From NCBI GenBank assembly GCA_910592005.1, contig CAJVPP010000053.1:1-55835 (forward strand): DNA of 55,835 nucleotides, in the 5' to 3' direction. The notes under the pieces were generated by a model, which was not told the origin of the DNA, ran no database searches, and saw only the letters and a program-made list of their open reading frames with translations. The DNA comes from Funneliformis mosseae. Taxonomy: Eukaryota; Glomeromycota; Glomeromycetes; Glomerales; Glomeraceae. Of the stretch, positions 1 through 13,748 are shown piece after piece; within the stretch, counting starts at the first letter, position 1, and each line of letters starts with the position of its first letter. A program made the position numbers and the translations under genes.

Positions 1-181
1 TAAATAAAATATATGAAATAAGTAAAATATAATAGATATATAAGATAAATAAAATAAAATAAATAAAAGAAATATATGCTATAGATAATATAGATGACAT
101 AGAAAACATATATGATTTCTTAGGAATCAACGTCATCCTTTAGATTATCATCATCCATGTCTTCTTTTGTGTACTAATACC
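1..181 (-). repeat. Partial LTR (promoter-proximal half), cut by window edge
   Basis: Read on the minus strand, this stretch closely matches the first part of the LTR-like repeat at 51934-52400. Shared blocks are the ACACRAAAGAAGA start, the GATGATGAT run, AGAAATCATATATGT, the TATGTCATCTAT direct repeats and the TTTCTTTTATTTATTTTATT tail. The LTR boundary lies near 181 and the rest runs off the left end of the window. The two copies are in opposite orientation, so they are not the two LTRs of one element. Confidence 0.6.
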
Positions 182-1060
182 ATTATTTTCACTTGCCTTT
201 AATATTGGCTTTCTCCTTTATCTATATCATGAAAATTAACATTTGATAATTGTATAGAGATATTGTGAATAAAAGTAACATTATCAAAAAATAACATTAT
301 ATTATTTAAGTCTTTTAATTCAATATTTAAAGAAACATTTTTATTAATTTCAGAATTTAAAATTAAGTTCTTATAATTTGATTCTATAAAAAATTGTTTT
401 ATATAAATAGAAATTATTGTCTTTAATTAATAATATATTAAAAATTATGTAAAATTTTTATTTACTTACTTTTAATACATAGTAATTTAGTTTAGTTACT
501 TTTTGACCTTAAGTTTTTTTAATTATTTTTAATTTTAAACTTTGAGTTATAGAAGCATCTTAATTATTTTAACTTTTTTAAGTTGTACAAGTATAAATCA
601 TTTTACAAATTATTTTCTTAAAAAAAATTTTATTAAATATTTTTTAGCGTCAGAAATTTTGAAAGAAAGTAAACTAAACTAATTAAGAAATATAATAGAA
701 ATATAAAGTCATATTTATATCATTTATAAAAGTTTATTTTATAATCATAATATATAAACTTAGCTAGTATGATTATATAATAATATCTGCTGATTTATAT
801 AATATTATAAATTCTGCAGATTGATGAATAAATTAAAAGTTTAAGTAATTATGCAATTATCTTAAAATAATAAATACTTTTTATCTTATTTATTATTTTT
901 TTAAAAAAAATTAATCTCTTTAATAACTAAATTTTTAACAAAATAAATATAAAAAAAAATTAATATTTAAATAAATGTTAATGTTTAAATTGCTTAAAAT
1001 AGTTTTTTGAAAGAAAATATTTTACAAATTATCTTAAAACATATAAAACTAATGAATATA
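182..1060. other. AT-rich stretch, no gene seen
   Basis: Very A+T-rich DNA with stops in every frame. No domain, terminal repeat or RNA gene could be recognised. It separates the LTR fragment from the Plavaka relic and may include a decayed 5' part of that element. Confidence 0.5.
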
Positions 1061-4000
1061 TTAAAGCATTTTATTTAAATAAAGAATTAAACAGAAATTT
1101 AAAATTAGTACCAGCAAAAAGTAATTCTCTATCAATTTTAATGGAATTAGATAAATTATATTAACATAAAAATGTTATATCTAATTATATAACAAAATAT
1201 ATAGAATAAGAAAATGAAATAAAAATAATAATTTAAACACTTTTACATCTAATTACATAATTCAAAATTTTGAAGATAATATAAATTTATATTAAGAACT
1301 GGTAAATTTAAATCCTTATATAACTGAAAAATTTTCTAATGAAAAAACATAAGAATTTATATCATTAATTATAAAATATAATATATCAGATGCATTTAGT
1401 AATCAATTTTTATCATATTTTTGAAAGTATTCACACTAATTAGATAATCCTTTACCTAAATCAACAAAAATTCTTAAAAAGTTTTTTGATAACATGAAAG
1501 TAAATAATTTGTCATTCAAATCAAAAGTTGTATATAATAATAGTAAAAAAGATTATATTTTTTATTATCAATTAATAATAAAAGGAATTTGAGAATTGCT
1601 TTCTAATCCAAATTTAGTATAAAATGAATTTTATATTGATTTTAAAATATATAAAGTAAGTTTTTTAAATTATATTTTGATTTAAAAATTAACAAATATA
1701 CTAAAATTATTTTTTATTTAGAATTCTAATGGCTAACAATACTATTCTAAATTATATGATAGTACTTAGTAGAAAAATTATGAAAAGAATATTCCTATAG
1801 AAGCTAAAATACTAGTTATAATTGTATACTCAGATTCAACTAACTGTGATCAACTTAGTAGAAAAAGTGAATATCCATTAAACATTCACTTGAAAATATT
1901 TCTAAATGGCGTTGACAAAAATTAGATACTTATACAATAATTGCATATTTACCAAAAATAATATTTACTTTATATAACAATGATAATACATTTTGTTTAA
2001 AAAAATTATAAATGTTTCACAATTGTTTATACAAGATATTTGCATAAATTATTAATATGCAATAAATATAAAAAGGATTTGAAGTACTTATCAACAGAAA
2101 AATATATTGGTTTATTCTATTTATAATAATGTGTTTAATTGATTAGCCAGAAGCATACACATATTATATGACTTATAACTGTTATAACTGTTAACATTTT
2201 TATCATTTTTATTTAGTAAAATAAGAAAATCTTAATAATATACAATTATATAATAAAAATTATATTATATACACATGTAACTATATATCAAGCAATTACT
2301 GATAAACTTGGTTAAGAAAAATCTATTCATTTATTAAATAATTTTTTCTGAGAATTTTGGTAAAAAAAATATAAATTTCTTATTATTTTATTTTTATTTT
2401 GAATTTTAATTAATAATTTATAGTTATTATTTATAGCTAACTTAATATTTATACAGCATATATTTCTAATTATTTACATATTACTGATCTTAATCTTTTT
2501 AATATTTGATAGAATTTACTAATGTAATGTTTATAAAGATTTTAGAAGTAATGCAATTTAACAAATTGATAAAAGATTAGCAGTTATAGATATCTACCAA
2601 AATCTTCTCAAAATAATTTCATCATACCCTTTTCTATATTTTTAATATAGTTTTAACAGTTTCAGCTTTCATCATATTGAATGGGTTTCATCATATCCCT
2701 TATTATGATTTTAATATAGTTTTGTCTAAATTTTGACTGTTATTAAGAGGTTTCATCCCTCATCTATATTAGTAGTAATACCATATTTTTAAAGACTTAC
2801 ACAATTTTCTGAAAAACTTAAAACTCTAAAATTATATACAATTAACTATTATAGAACTTTAATAAAAATAACGATTTTTGTAATAAATAGCTTACATACT
2901 GAAAAAATAATCAATTAGTAAATTTATATATTCAATAGAATTATATATATATATTTTCTTGAAAAGATAATTTTACAAATGCAAATTTATAATATTTTGA
3001 GATAAATGCGATTTTTTTAATAATCTTAATAATTTTAAAACTTATTTACTTTTTATTTATTTTTAGAAAATAATTAAAGAATGGTTTTCTAAATTTGTTA
3101 TTTTACTTGGTAGTTATTTAAAATCAAATTTATCAATATCTAAATTATATGCTTGGTAATATCATTTGTTAGAATCTATAAAAGCATATAGAAATTTAAA
3201 TAGTATAATAATAAAAATATTTGAAATGAGCTATAAATATTTATTTAAGACTCTATTGTAAAACTAATAAATGTAATTTAATTTTACAAATTTGAAATCA
3301 GATAAAAAAGATATTAAATATAAATCTATAATTTAATCAATAATATTAAATTTTGATTATTATTTCAGATCTATTATCAAACTATTATAGGTATATACAA
3401 ATGAATTCAATTTTTATTGTTGAATCATAATAATCAAAAAAATAATTTTTATTAAAATTCAATAAAAATTTTGTTTAATAGAAAAGGATAAATTTTTAAT
3501 AATTTTGGATGGAAAAAAATTATATGAAAAGTAATTAATAGGTATAAGAGAATTAGTTTTATGTTTAGATTGGTATTTAGATATAATAGATAATATGCCA
3601 TGTAATTAGGATCATAATCATAATTTAATTTGGATAGAAATATTTATATAATTTAAATTTATCACTAAAGAGTATGTTTATACTACAAATGATCATTATA
3701 ATTTATTTTAGATTAGCAATATTGTAATTTATATGAATGAAGTGAAATATAATTAATATTTAACTAATGAAAGATACTATTATAGACAGATTCTTCTACT
3801 GGTTAAAATTTATTTACTATTTTTATCAAACCTTTTAGTATTAGTTTTAATTCAATGATATAATTTTGCAAATGCTAATTAATCTTATCTTTATAAATGT
3901 TTTCTTTTTAAAGTCTTCAAGAGTTTATGATTATTCTTATTAGATTCAAGTATTACACATCATTTTATGATTCAATCATAATAATCAATATCTTATAAAT

Positions 4001-4080
4001 AAATTTATATGGTAAATTAGATTATAGTTATTAAAAAGTTATGTAAAGTTAATTAATATTATGGATAATATTTTTAACGA
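1060..4080 (+). pseudogene. Plavaka/CACTA-type transposase relic, stop-riddled
   Basis: Conceptual translation in shifting frames gives a recognisable series of blocks of the Plavaka-like (CACTA/EnSpm superfamily) transposases of fungi. They are a GI*ELLSNPNLV block near 1590-1620, SDSTNCDQLSRKSEYP near 1833-1880, KWR..KLDTYTIIAYLPKI near 1905-1960, C-L-I-D-*-PEAYTY near 2130-2160, IDKRLAVI near 2560-2590 and LYAW*YHLLESIKAY near 3150-3190. A tail near 3840-3920 matches the WYDF...YLYKCPLLK type. At least a dozen in-frame TAA/TAG/TGA codons stand where CAA, CAG or TGG is expected, and there are frameshifts. Intron-like GT...AG gaps occur (for example after 1655). The protein cannot be made from this copy. 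The family call rests on remembered motif patterns, not on a search. Confidence 0.65.
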
Positions 4081-4764
4081 ATAAAGTTATAATTATTAAT
4101 TATTATATTAAATAGACATTTTCTTAAATTTTCATTATTAATTAATCTGTTATATAATAGAATTATCTAATTATTATCTATAAATTAATGTTTAATAAAC
4201 ATTAACAGTTATTAAATGTATAATTAGATTCTAATCAGACTTATACGTTAATTTACAGTTAAAATACTAATTGTAAATTTATGATATTTATTAATTAATA
4301 GTGAATGGACTGCATGAAAAGTTAGTAATATTAAATTACTATTATTACATAATAATATTATTTTTATTCATTTATTAAGTAAAAAATTTGTTAAAGGTAT
4401 AAATAATTTGGAATTACTCTTGCTTTCATTAAAGCTAAAGAAAATTTATTTTTTCTAATTCTAATTAATTAAGTAGTCATGATGTTGATTTCTAAAAAAA
4501 AAATTGTTTTAAAATAAAAAATACAAATTTATAGCTTTATCTCATTATAAATTATATTAAGAAAAAAAAAAATAAATAAATACAAAATTCAGTTTTATTT
4601 TACTGAAAAAGCTTATATAGAAAAAATAATCTGACCCTAAAACTATAAAATTATTATTCTTATACTTTGAATTCTATTCAAATAAATTATGAATTAAAAG
4701 TCTTTAAATAAAATTTTTGAAAAAATTGATTTTACTATTTTAGTATAATAATTTATAAATATTC

Positions 4765-5065
4765 TACTGAACTGATATTGTGATAGCCCAAAATTCTAAA
4801 AAAAAATAATTAGTAATTTCTAAATACCCTTACTAAACTAATATCACAGCAACCTGAAATTCTAGAAAAAAATAATTAGTAATACTCTTACTGATCTGAT
4901 ATTGTAATAGCTTAAAATTCTAAAAAAATAATTAGTAATCTCTAAATACCCTTATTAAACTGATATCACAACAGTTTGAAATTCTAAAAAATAATTAAAA
5001 ATCTTTAAATACCCTTATTGAACTGATATTACAGTAGTCTAAAATTCTAAAAAAAAATAATTAAT
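4765..5065. repeat. Tandem array, ~62-75 bp unit, 5 copies
   Basis: Five diverged units, each of the form ACTGATATTGTGATAG..CYAAAATTCTAAAAAAAATAATTAGTAAT..CTAAATACCCTTA. They start near 4768, 4840, 4897, 4959 and 5021. One or two further copies appear at about 6137-6235, on the far side of a second array. The position just downstream of the CACTA-type relic fits subterminal repeats of that element, but no terminal inverted repeat was located. Confidence 0.7.
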
Positions 5066-5570
5066 TATCTAAAAAAAATATAAATTAATTATTTAACAGA
5101 TTGATCTGATATTATATAAGTAAGTTTTCTTTTTAAGAATAAACAAACAGGTTTATCTTAAATAGATTGATTAATCATTAATTTATTTTCTTTTTTCTTT
5201 TAATCTATTTTTTCATTATTACCTCTATTATCTTTTGAAATATTTTTGAATTTTTTTTAGATTTTTTTATTAATTTTTTTATTACTATTTTTGTTTTTTT
5301 ATTATTTTTCAGTCCCTTCAGCTATTTTGAAAATCAAAAAAAAAAATAACTTTATAATTTCTGATAAATTTTGTCTTTTTTTTTTAATTTGATTCTTTTA
5401 TTAAATAATTTTTTATAAATTTTTTTTTTTTTTTTTTTATTTTTTTAATTTTTAATTTCAATTTTTTTTTAATTTTTATTTTATTTTATTTTATATATAT
5501 AATTTTTTTAAAAACTGCTTTAGAAACTTATTAATAAATGAATTTAATTTTTTTTTGATTTAGATAAGTT
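5066..5570. other. T-rich low-complexity stretch
   Basis: Long T runs (including one of more than 20 T near 5420-5440) and polypyrimidine tracts. There is no coding potential and no recognisable element. Confidence 0.5.
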
Positions 5571-6130
5571 TCTTTGAAAATGTTACTAATGTTCTTTTTA
5601 CTTTTTTTTTTAAAATTGGCTTTCTTTAAATCTTAGAAATTACCAGTAAGTGAATTCCCTTTTTTTTGGGTTAGATAAGCTTTTTTAAGAATGTTACTAA
5701 TGTTTTTTTTATTTTTTCTTTTTTAGGACTGGTCTTTTTTGGATTTAGAAATTACCAGTAAGTAAATTTCCTTCTTCTTAAATTAGATGGACTTCTCTGA
5801 AAACATTACTAATATTCTTTTTGCTTTTTTTTTTTAAGACAAGTCTTCTTTAGATTTTACTGATAAGTAAATTAATTTCTTTTTCTTGGATTAAGTGGAC
5901 TTTTTTGAGAATATTATTAATGTTTTTTTTTTTCATTTTTAGAATTGGTTTTTTTTGAATTTTAAGAATCTATCAGTAAGTGAATTCCTTTTTTTTTTTA
6001 AGAATAGTAAGCTTTTCTGAGAATATTTACTAATGTTTTTTTTTCTTTTCTTTTTTAGAATCAGCTTTTTTTGAACCTTGAAAATTAACCAGTAAGTTGA
6101 ATTTCTTCTTAGAATAGTAAGCTTTTTTTT
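5571..6130. repeat. Tandem array, ~105-115 bp unit, about 5 copies
   Basis: Units contain, in order, TTACTAATGTTCTTTTT, a T-rich tract, a GGCTTTCTTT-like block, AGAAATTACCAGTAAGTGAA and a TTAGATAAGCTTTTTT-like block. Copies begin near 5581, 5690, 5803, 5908 and 6027. Every unit carries a CAGTAAGT motif that resembles a splice donor, but no conserved reading frame accompanies it. Possibly subterminal repeats of the neighbouring CACTA-type relic. Confidence 0.65.
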
Positions 6131-6136
6131 AGAATT

Positions 6137-6960
6137 ACTAATGTTCTTACTGATATTACAACAGTCTAAAATTCTAAAAAAAAATAATTAGTAATCTAAA
6201 TGCCCTTATTAATATTGTAGTAGTCTATAAAAAAAGAAATATATAAATTAATTAATTAAATACTTAACCAAATAAATTTAAGTTTAAATTTAACAGATTA
6301 ATCTAATATTATATAAACAAGTTTTACTTTTGATTTTTTGATATAATATTATTAAAATTGATTAATATGATTAATATGTATAATTAATATGAATAAATAC
6401 AAGTTTTTACATTTGATTGATATAATTAGTGTATATAAATATCAATCATTTAATATTTTTACTAAAACAAGTTAAATTTTTAATTTTATATTTTGATTGA
6501 CAATCAATAATATTTTTACTAAATTAGTAAATTTTTAATATTTATATTTGATTGATATATTGATAAATAATCTTTACTAAATTAGCAAAATAAAATGATT
6601 AACAATATAATTAATAACAATTAAATAATCTTTATTAATAATAATCTAAATAAATTATATTTTAGTATTAATTAGTTAATATTTTTAAAAATTTTATTTA
6701 TAAAAGTACTATTTTGAAATTTAAAAAAAAATAAATTATACAAAATGTAAAAATTAAAATGTTTATTAAACAGGTTATTGCACAAAATTAAAATTAGTAA
6801 CTTTACTGCTAAAATTATCTAAACATTTCATTATATATTTTAAATTTGAAATAAGAAATAAAGTATAAATCTAAAAAAGACTTATTGAGTTAGTTTCTTT
6901 TTTATTAAAATTATTTCTTTTTTGCTAAAAAATTTGATTTTACAATTTAATTATGAAATA
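6137..6960. other. AT-rich stretch with ATTGATTGATAT repeats
   Basis: It begins with one or two more units of the 62-75 bp repeat (6137-6235). From 6340 to 6620 there are loose repeats of TTTTTACTAAATTAGTAAA and TTGATTGATATA. No gene seen. Confidence 0.45.
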
Positions 6961-6969
6961 AATTATTAA

Positions 6970-9475
6970 ACAAGATAATAATAATAAACTTAATACTATA
7001 GCAGAAGCTAAAATCTCTTTAAAAATATATACTTCAATTTAGAAATATTTTAGAATAAAAAATGAAAAAGTAAATGTATATATTGTTCATAAGTATATAT
7101 TTATTTTTTATTTTATAAAAAATATTTTATTTATTAATATTTTAAATATTATAATATAGAATATAAGTATACTAGTAAAGCTACAAATAATCTTTATTGG
7201 TATTTAAGAAATAAACATTCTGTTAAATTAGAAAAGTTAGAAACAAAAGAAGTAATAGATAAATATATTAATAAAATACTATCTGAAGTTTTATTTAAAA
7301 TTTTTTTTATATATTTATCAAATATTAAAATTATATAATTTTTTATATAGTATTCTTCAGCTATAATTTGTGAATATATCTCTAAATAGATTATTTGTGA
7401 TGATTAACCTTTTTTAATTTTTGATTCAGAAAATTTGCAAAATTTATTTCAGATGTTAAATTTTAATATCAAAATATTTTTGGCTGATACTATTCATGTA
7501 GATATAGTAAAATATTTTAATTAAGAGTGTATAAAAAATTAAGATATTTTACAGGTTATTACTTTTTTATTTTTATTTTTATTTATATAAATTTAATATT
7601 AATATTTTTTTTATTTTAGAATGTTTCTGGTCATATATTATTTACAACTGATTAATAAATATTAGTTAATTATATTTTTTTTTTTAGGAATTACAGCTCA
7701 TTAGATTTCAAAAAAATAAAAATTTTAGTTAATTTTTTTAAATTAAATGAAATTCATTCTGAAGAAAATTTAGCAGAATCTTTTATTAATTGTTATAATA
7801 AATTTAAAAATTTTACTAAAGTATATTTATCTTTTTTAATTTTTTAAAATTTAATTTACAACGTTAGTTTATAATTAATTATATTATAGATTCAATGTTA
7901 TATAACTAATAATACTGGAAATAATAATACTATAAAAGAACTTGAAAAAGAATATTAATTATAAAATATTAATTTTACTAAAAAAAATAATCATATTTGA
8001 TATTTTGCACATATTATAAATTAAGTTACATAAAGTGACATTTATTTCTTTAAAAGCTAATTGTTTAGAAAATAAAATTGAAACACTTTATAATAAAGTA
8101 ATAAATAGCATAGTTTTAAAGGTAAATAATATATATTTTTTAAATTTTTAAATTAATTTCTTGTAATTTATATTATATTTATTTAAATAATATAGTTTTA
8201 TAAACTTGTTGTTAAAATTCAAAGCTTTATCTCAACATCATGAAAAATTTTTACGTCAATATAATACAGCTTTTTTTCTATTAAAGAACTTATATTAGAT
8301 GTAAAAATAAAATAGAATTTACTTATAATATAATTAAATATAGTTTTGAATTATATAAGATTAATATTTTAGATTTATTATTATACCTAAATTTGTAAAA
8401 ATTTATTAATAATTATTATAATTATTAAAGGTTTTAGATAATACAAAATTATCTGAATAGGAATTAAGATTATATATTTTAAATAATTTGAATAAAAGAA
8501 ATAAAAATTTATTAGAGGTAAGAAATAATATAATTAATTGTATTATAATAATATTTTTTTTTAATTAATTTATTAAATTTATAATATTTTATATGAACAA
8601 CAAAATATATTTTATATAAAAGTTTTCTAACTTTAACAATTATAATACTAATCTATGATTGGTTAATGAATATGATTGAAGATTTTCAAATAAAAACTTC
8701 AATAACGAAAATAAATACTATTGCTGCAGTAACATTAAAAAAATTAAAAAATATTATTGTCATGCAAATTCTAATACTTATCCTATTACTACTAGTAAGT
8801 TTTATATTTTTATTTATTAATTTTAATTTATAAATTATTAATTTATTATTATTAATTTATATTACTTAATCTAAGATTAAAATTATCATATTATATTGAT
8901 AATCATTGAGAAGTAAATTTTATTAAAAAATCATGCAAAATTTTTACTTTTATTTTAATATATATTATATACCATTGATGATAGATTTAGAAAATTTAAA
9001 TGAAAGTTCTGAATATGATGATTTATTAAATTATATATATAAAAGACAATGTGTAGAAAATATTAATGAAATAGAGCATTATCTTAATGTTCTACTTATA
9101 TCTTTAAAGACTTATTTATTACAATAATAAAAAGTAAATAATATATTTTATTAATAATTTATATTATTTTTAAGCTTATTAATTTTATTTTTTTTTTTAG
9201 TTAAATGAATCACAATATTCTTATTTAGCAAAAGTAACAAGAGATTTTTTAGCTATTTTAAATAAATAAAATTAAAATTTTATAAAACTTTTATAATTTT
9301 AATTTAATCAATCTAATTTATTTATATTTAATTTTTAAGCTACTAGTATTTTGATATAAAGAGCATTTTTTAAGGAATTTGATCTAATTACATAAAAAAA
9401 AATATAATCTATTAGCAAAAATAATTAAAGTGTATATATGTCTTAAATCTTGATGAAAAACTGTTTTAAAGAAAA
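6970..9475 (+). pseudogene. hAT transposase relic with BED finger, stop-riddled
   Basis: Translated blocks follow the order of a BED-type hAT transposase. A BED-finger remnant lies at about 7030-7235 (YKYTSKATNNLYWYLRNKH). ADTIHVDIVKYFN follows near 7480, VSGHILFTTD near 7620, and ITNNTGNNNTIKELEKEY near 7900-7960, which is the region around the second catalytic Asp (ITNN where ITDN is usual). A YFAHIINL-like block lies near 8000, LRLKLSYYIDNH near 8870-8905, and a C-terminal dimerisation region at about 9200-9470 (YLAKVTRDFLAI...RAFF). CAA/CAG codons are often TAA/TAG and Trp is often TGA. Several GT..AG gaps interrupt the blocks and may be old introns. A 64-codon open stretch at 8933-9127 is only a surviving piece of this gene. 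Non-functional. Confidence 0.7.
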
Positions 9476-9599
9476 TATAAAAATTTTTTATTATGCTTTT
9501 TTTTAAAATAAATAATTTTGATACTATTTTTTTTTTATGATTCTAATTTAAATAAAATAATATATAAAACTTACAATTTAAAATAAATTTTTTATTAAA

Positions 9600-9838
9600 T
9601 TTAACTTGAAACTTGATTTGAATTTGACTCAATTTGAATAAATTCAAGTCAAAATCAAATCAAGTTAAACTTAAGTCAAGTTAAATTAAGTTGAATTTAA
9701 AATTTATATAACTTAATCAAATCAAGTTAAAAGATTTTATAAAATAAACTCAACTTGACTCGACTCAAAAAAAATGAATCAAATAGAGTTAGTTTTTAAA
9801 CTTAACTCAACTTAATTCATTCAGAATTCTATTTTTGA
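9600..9838. repeat. Copy of GACTCAA/TTGAGTC foldback repeat
   Basis: The stretch is dominated by TTGACTCAA / TTGAGTCAA-type palindromic words. From about 9680 to 9830 it is colinear with 22030-22188: both contain GTTTAAAATTTATATAACT-like, AGATTTTATAAAATAAA and a CAGAATTC end. It is a diverged right-hand end of the element family at 20961-22189. No matching left terminus or target duplication was found, so it is probably truncated. Confidence 0.65.
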
Positions 9839-10500
9839 TATACTTATCATGACTTCTGATAATTGTCATGACTCATTTCCAGTTTCTTTTTTATATTTTT
9901 TGTATAAATTGAAATAAATCTTATCTGTTAAAATGCTTAGTAATCTACTTAATTTAGCATGTCAGTCCAGATATTTAGGGGTTAATATTTTATCAAACTT
10001 GCTTATATTATCTTTTTATATGATTACAGATCAATTTAAATTATAGTAGATAATAGTCAATATAAATTAGCCTTATAAAAATATATTACAATAAAGTGTA
10101 AGCAAATATAGTATTATAAAATAATAAAACTATGCAATTATCTCAATTTTGTGCTGTTTATATTTAATAAAATAAAATTCTAATATATATATATCCCTTC
10201 TATACTTTTTTCTTCATTATGTTTTAACTTGCATAATAAACATATTTTCTCATTAGTAATTCCATAATAATTAAAATTTTCACTACTAAATTCTCTATAT
10301 AAATTAGGATATTGATTTAATATTTTGCTATAAAAATAGGATCAGTTACAGATTGGATTAGATTAAGATACAGATAATATATTTGTTAATATACTTATCT
10401 CAGCCTTAATTTGATCATTTTTTTTGAGAAACAATTATCAAATCATATGATTTTGATTGTAAAACATCTTTATGGTTTTATTATATGAATTTGTTACTGA
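9839..10500. other. AT-rich stretch, no gene seen
   Basis: No reading frame, terminal repeat or RNA gene recognised between the foldback copy and the reverse-strand relic. Confidence 0.45.
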
Positions 10501-11250
10501 ATTCACATAATTTATTATATTTTAGATTTGTTGATAATTAAAACTTGAAATAACATCTACATTATAAGAGACCTGTTTAATTTTCTCTAGTTCTAATATA
10601 TTAAATAAATTATATAATTTTCTAGCTCTAAGGATTTTTTGACATAAATTCACATCTGTTATATCAAGTAAAAGCTATTTGATTTCTTGATATATCATAG
10701 ATGTTATAGTTTTTTTTTAACTCTATCAGTAACAAAGTTACCAATCATTTTATCATATTTTTCTATAAAATAGCATCAGTATAAAATTGCTTCTTGATCA
10801 AACTTAATAGCTTTCCTAAATATGCAAGCTATATTTTATTCTGTTATAAAATTCAATCTAATAAAAGAGTGTATTCAGGTGATGATAACTTTTGCTTTAA
10901 CTTCTGTTTCACAATTATATTTTTATCTAACTTGGTAATTACTTCATCATGCTGATCGGTTTAAGTTCCACTATATTACATGGCTTCAATTATAAAGAAT
11001 CTTCACAGTTTTCAAGATTACATGCTAATTTGGATGCATTAATTTACAATTGCTTTGATAAGATGCAAGATGTTGAACTTATGCTCTCAGAATTAGCTTT
11101 ATAAGTAGTAATCTAATTCTAAATCTGATAAATTCAGATTGATCTTTCAATCTGTATCTGATATTTTTAGACAAATAGATCTGTTAATAAATTTGGATTA
11201 TAATTCTAGAATTACCAATCCAAATGATAAATTTTTTTTTCATTTTTAAT
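10500..11250 (-). pseudogene. Reverse-strand relic of an unidentified protein family
   Basis: The minus strand gives protein-like blocks separated by stops and frameshifts: EAILYWCYFIEKYDKMI-like and GNFVTDRV near 10715-10800, and ITDVNLCQKILRARKL followed by YNLFNILELEKIKQV near 10570-10665. Upstream is a block rich in Glu/Lys. The pattern resembles a multicopy Glomeromycotina hypothetical family recalled only by style. I cannot name a function. Stops at former Gln/Trp positions match the decay seen in the neighbouring transposase relics. Confidence 0.4.
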
Positions 11251-11470
11251 TTTAGAATTTTCACATAATCTCATTTCGAAAATTTCTCATAAGTCATAGA
11301 ATATGATAATCCCTTAACTTTCTTTTTATTTCCTCTTTTATTTAATTTTTACAGTACTTATGAAATACAAAATAAATGAAGAAAAAAATTTTTTCTTAAG
11401 ACAAAATTCTCCTTTAAATCAAATAAAATATTTTATCAATTCATTAATTTTTATTTGATTTCTTAACAAT

Positions 11471-13748
11471 GACAGATGAATTTAATTACATTTATATTGA
11501 AAAAGATGATATTACTTAAAATCCTTTAATAGAAAAAGGAAAAAGTAATGTTTAAATTAAATAATTATTTAAAATTTCAATAATTTATATTTTTCAATTT
11601 TAATTAATACTATTTATTAAGGTAAAGAAACAAACACAGGCTCTTTTATTAGTTTCAGAAGTTTCAAAAGTGAAAGTCAAAAAGTCAAGGTTTAAATAAA
11701 AGGAGAAAACCATCATTTATAAAGCAGTATTTGAAAAAGGATTTAATTTAAAGGGTGAAAAAACTCAGATTTGTATTGTTTTAGATAATAATGAAAAGAG
11801 ATACAGTCAAACATATCGAAATATGGGAAGTTCAACTGGAAATCTTATTGCACATTTACGAGATACTCACCAAATCATTGGAGAGGATAATGAAGGTGAA
11901 AATAAACCTTAAAAGGTAATTTTATTTTATAAATGTTTAAATTTAAATTTTATAATGTACAGTAAATTATAAAACCCTGAATTTAATTAAATTATTCCTT
12001 TTTAGTTACGAAATGCAAAAATTACTGATTATGCTCGATCTCATCATCTTCATCCCAAAAGCAACGTTAAGAATCTCTTTTTAAATGGGATGTTGCTTAT
12101 TAATCAACCTATTTTAACCGTTACAAATCCAGCATATAAATAAAAAATGATACATTTTGATCCTTCATTTGTAGTATCTAGAGAACAAAAAATTAAAACA
12201 ATGATAGTTAAAATCTATCCGACATAATAAGCAAAACTTGAAAAATATCTTAAGTGAAACTGCAACAATGGTGTCTTTCACTACAAATCTTTGGTCTAGT
12301 AGGGCTAAACATGGGTATATTGGTATTACTGCAACCTGAATTACATTAGATTTTAAAGTTAAAGATGTAATGTTAGAAATAAAATATGCTCCTTCTCCTC
12401 ATACCGCAAATGCTGTTGCTGAATTACTTTATAAATGTATTTCAAGTTGGGATCTTAATGAACGTGTAATAGCAATTGTTACAGACAATGGATCAAATAT
12501 GAAGGCGGCATTTCCTATTTTAAATCAAAAGAATCAATGTAAAGCTATTCAACAACTTCCCTGTATAGCTCATACACTTCAATTAGAAATTGGAAATTCT
12601 AATAACACGTGCAAAGAGATTAATCAATTTTTTTTCAACACAAAAGCAAATAGAAAGATTGGAAGAAGTCCAGCGTAAATTAAAATGAGGATGTGATGCG
12701 TTGTATACAAGATGCACAAACACGTTGGAATTCGTCATATTATGCTTGGGATCGTCTTTTTTATCTCAAGGATACAATCATTCAACTCCAAGCTGATTTG
12801 TAAACGAGTACCAGTAGAGAGGACAAAAAGGATGGTATTAAATTAAAAAAAATCTTATTATCTGAGGAAGAATGGGATTTGTTGGATAAATTGGTTGATA
12901 TTTTACTTCCATTCGAAGAAATAACCCGGGAATTTTCAGGAGGATCTTATGTAACTCTCAGCAAAATGATGCCTAATATTAATGAACTCATTTTTAATAT
13001 AGTACCATCAAATAATACAGATTAATTATCTTAATGAAAATACTGTATTTGAAGAAGACACTGTAGATATAGAAAATGATACCGAAGAAACTATAAGTAA
13101 TATTACTAAAAAGAAGATTTCCATTAAAGATCCATTAAATACTGAAGGAATTTTCGAAAAAGTGAAGAAAAATATATATAATGCTTTGCTTTATTACTGG
13201 AATACTCCTCATGATGCAGGATTAATGGTTTCTTTGCTAGATCCTCGCTATAAAGAATTGGATTTTTTGTTAGAAGATGAAAAAGAAAGATAATTCAAAA
13301 ACTTCATATTGAGTTTAATGAATCTAATAATTTACTAACAACGCCCTCACCTGCAATAAAACCATCAAATCCAATCATGCCTTCCTTAGATGCAGAAGCA
13401 TCGTTGCGATCACAAAAAGATTATCGTCAACGGCGTCAAAGTAAATATAAAAAAGATAAATCACCTACAACAATTGATGAAATTAGTAATTATTTAGCAA
13501 TGCCAATTGCGTTGGAAGCAACTTCGAGCAAAAATTTATCACAAATTGCCCGCAAATATCTTGGAATACCAGCAACATCTGTATCAAGTGAAAGATTATT
13601 TTCACATGCTAGTAATTTAATTACAGTGAAAAGAACGCGTTTGGATACAAATTTGGTGGGTCAGATATTATTTTTGAAAAGAAATATTCGTTCAATGGAA
13701 GTTTTTGCAAAAGAATGGGACGAAACTGAGGAAATTTTATTAAATTAA
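11471..13748 (+). pseudogene. hAT transposase (BED finger, RNase H-like, dimerisation domain)
   Basis: From ATG 11471 the translation, after a probable intron at about 11548-11620, reaches a BED-finger-like region at about 11700-11880 with C..., then HLRDTHQ. It continues with an RNase H-like core: VSFTTNLWSS near 12270-12300, and IAIVTDNGSNMKAAF plus LPCIAHTLQLEI within the clean open frame 12370-12678. TRWNSSYYAWDRL follows near 12720-12765. The C-terminal hAT dimerisation domain is intact in 13377-13748 (GIPATSVSSERLFSHAS, VKRTRLDTNLVGQ). Frameshifts lie near 12200, 12650-12690, 13025 and 13290, and single stops occur (for example 11511, 12337). Composition is clearly less AT-rich than the relics to the left, so it is younger or escaped the same mutation process. 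Terminal repeats were not found. Confidence 0.85.

Noticed and set aside
4765..6235. CRISPR-like array
   Set aside because: Units are diverged and continuous, with no constant repeat plus unique spacers, and the setting is eukaryotic.
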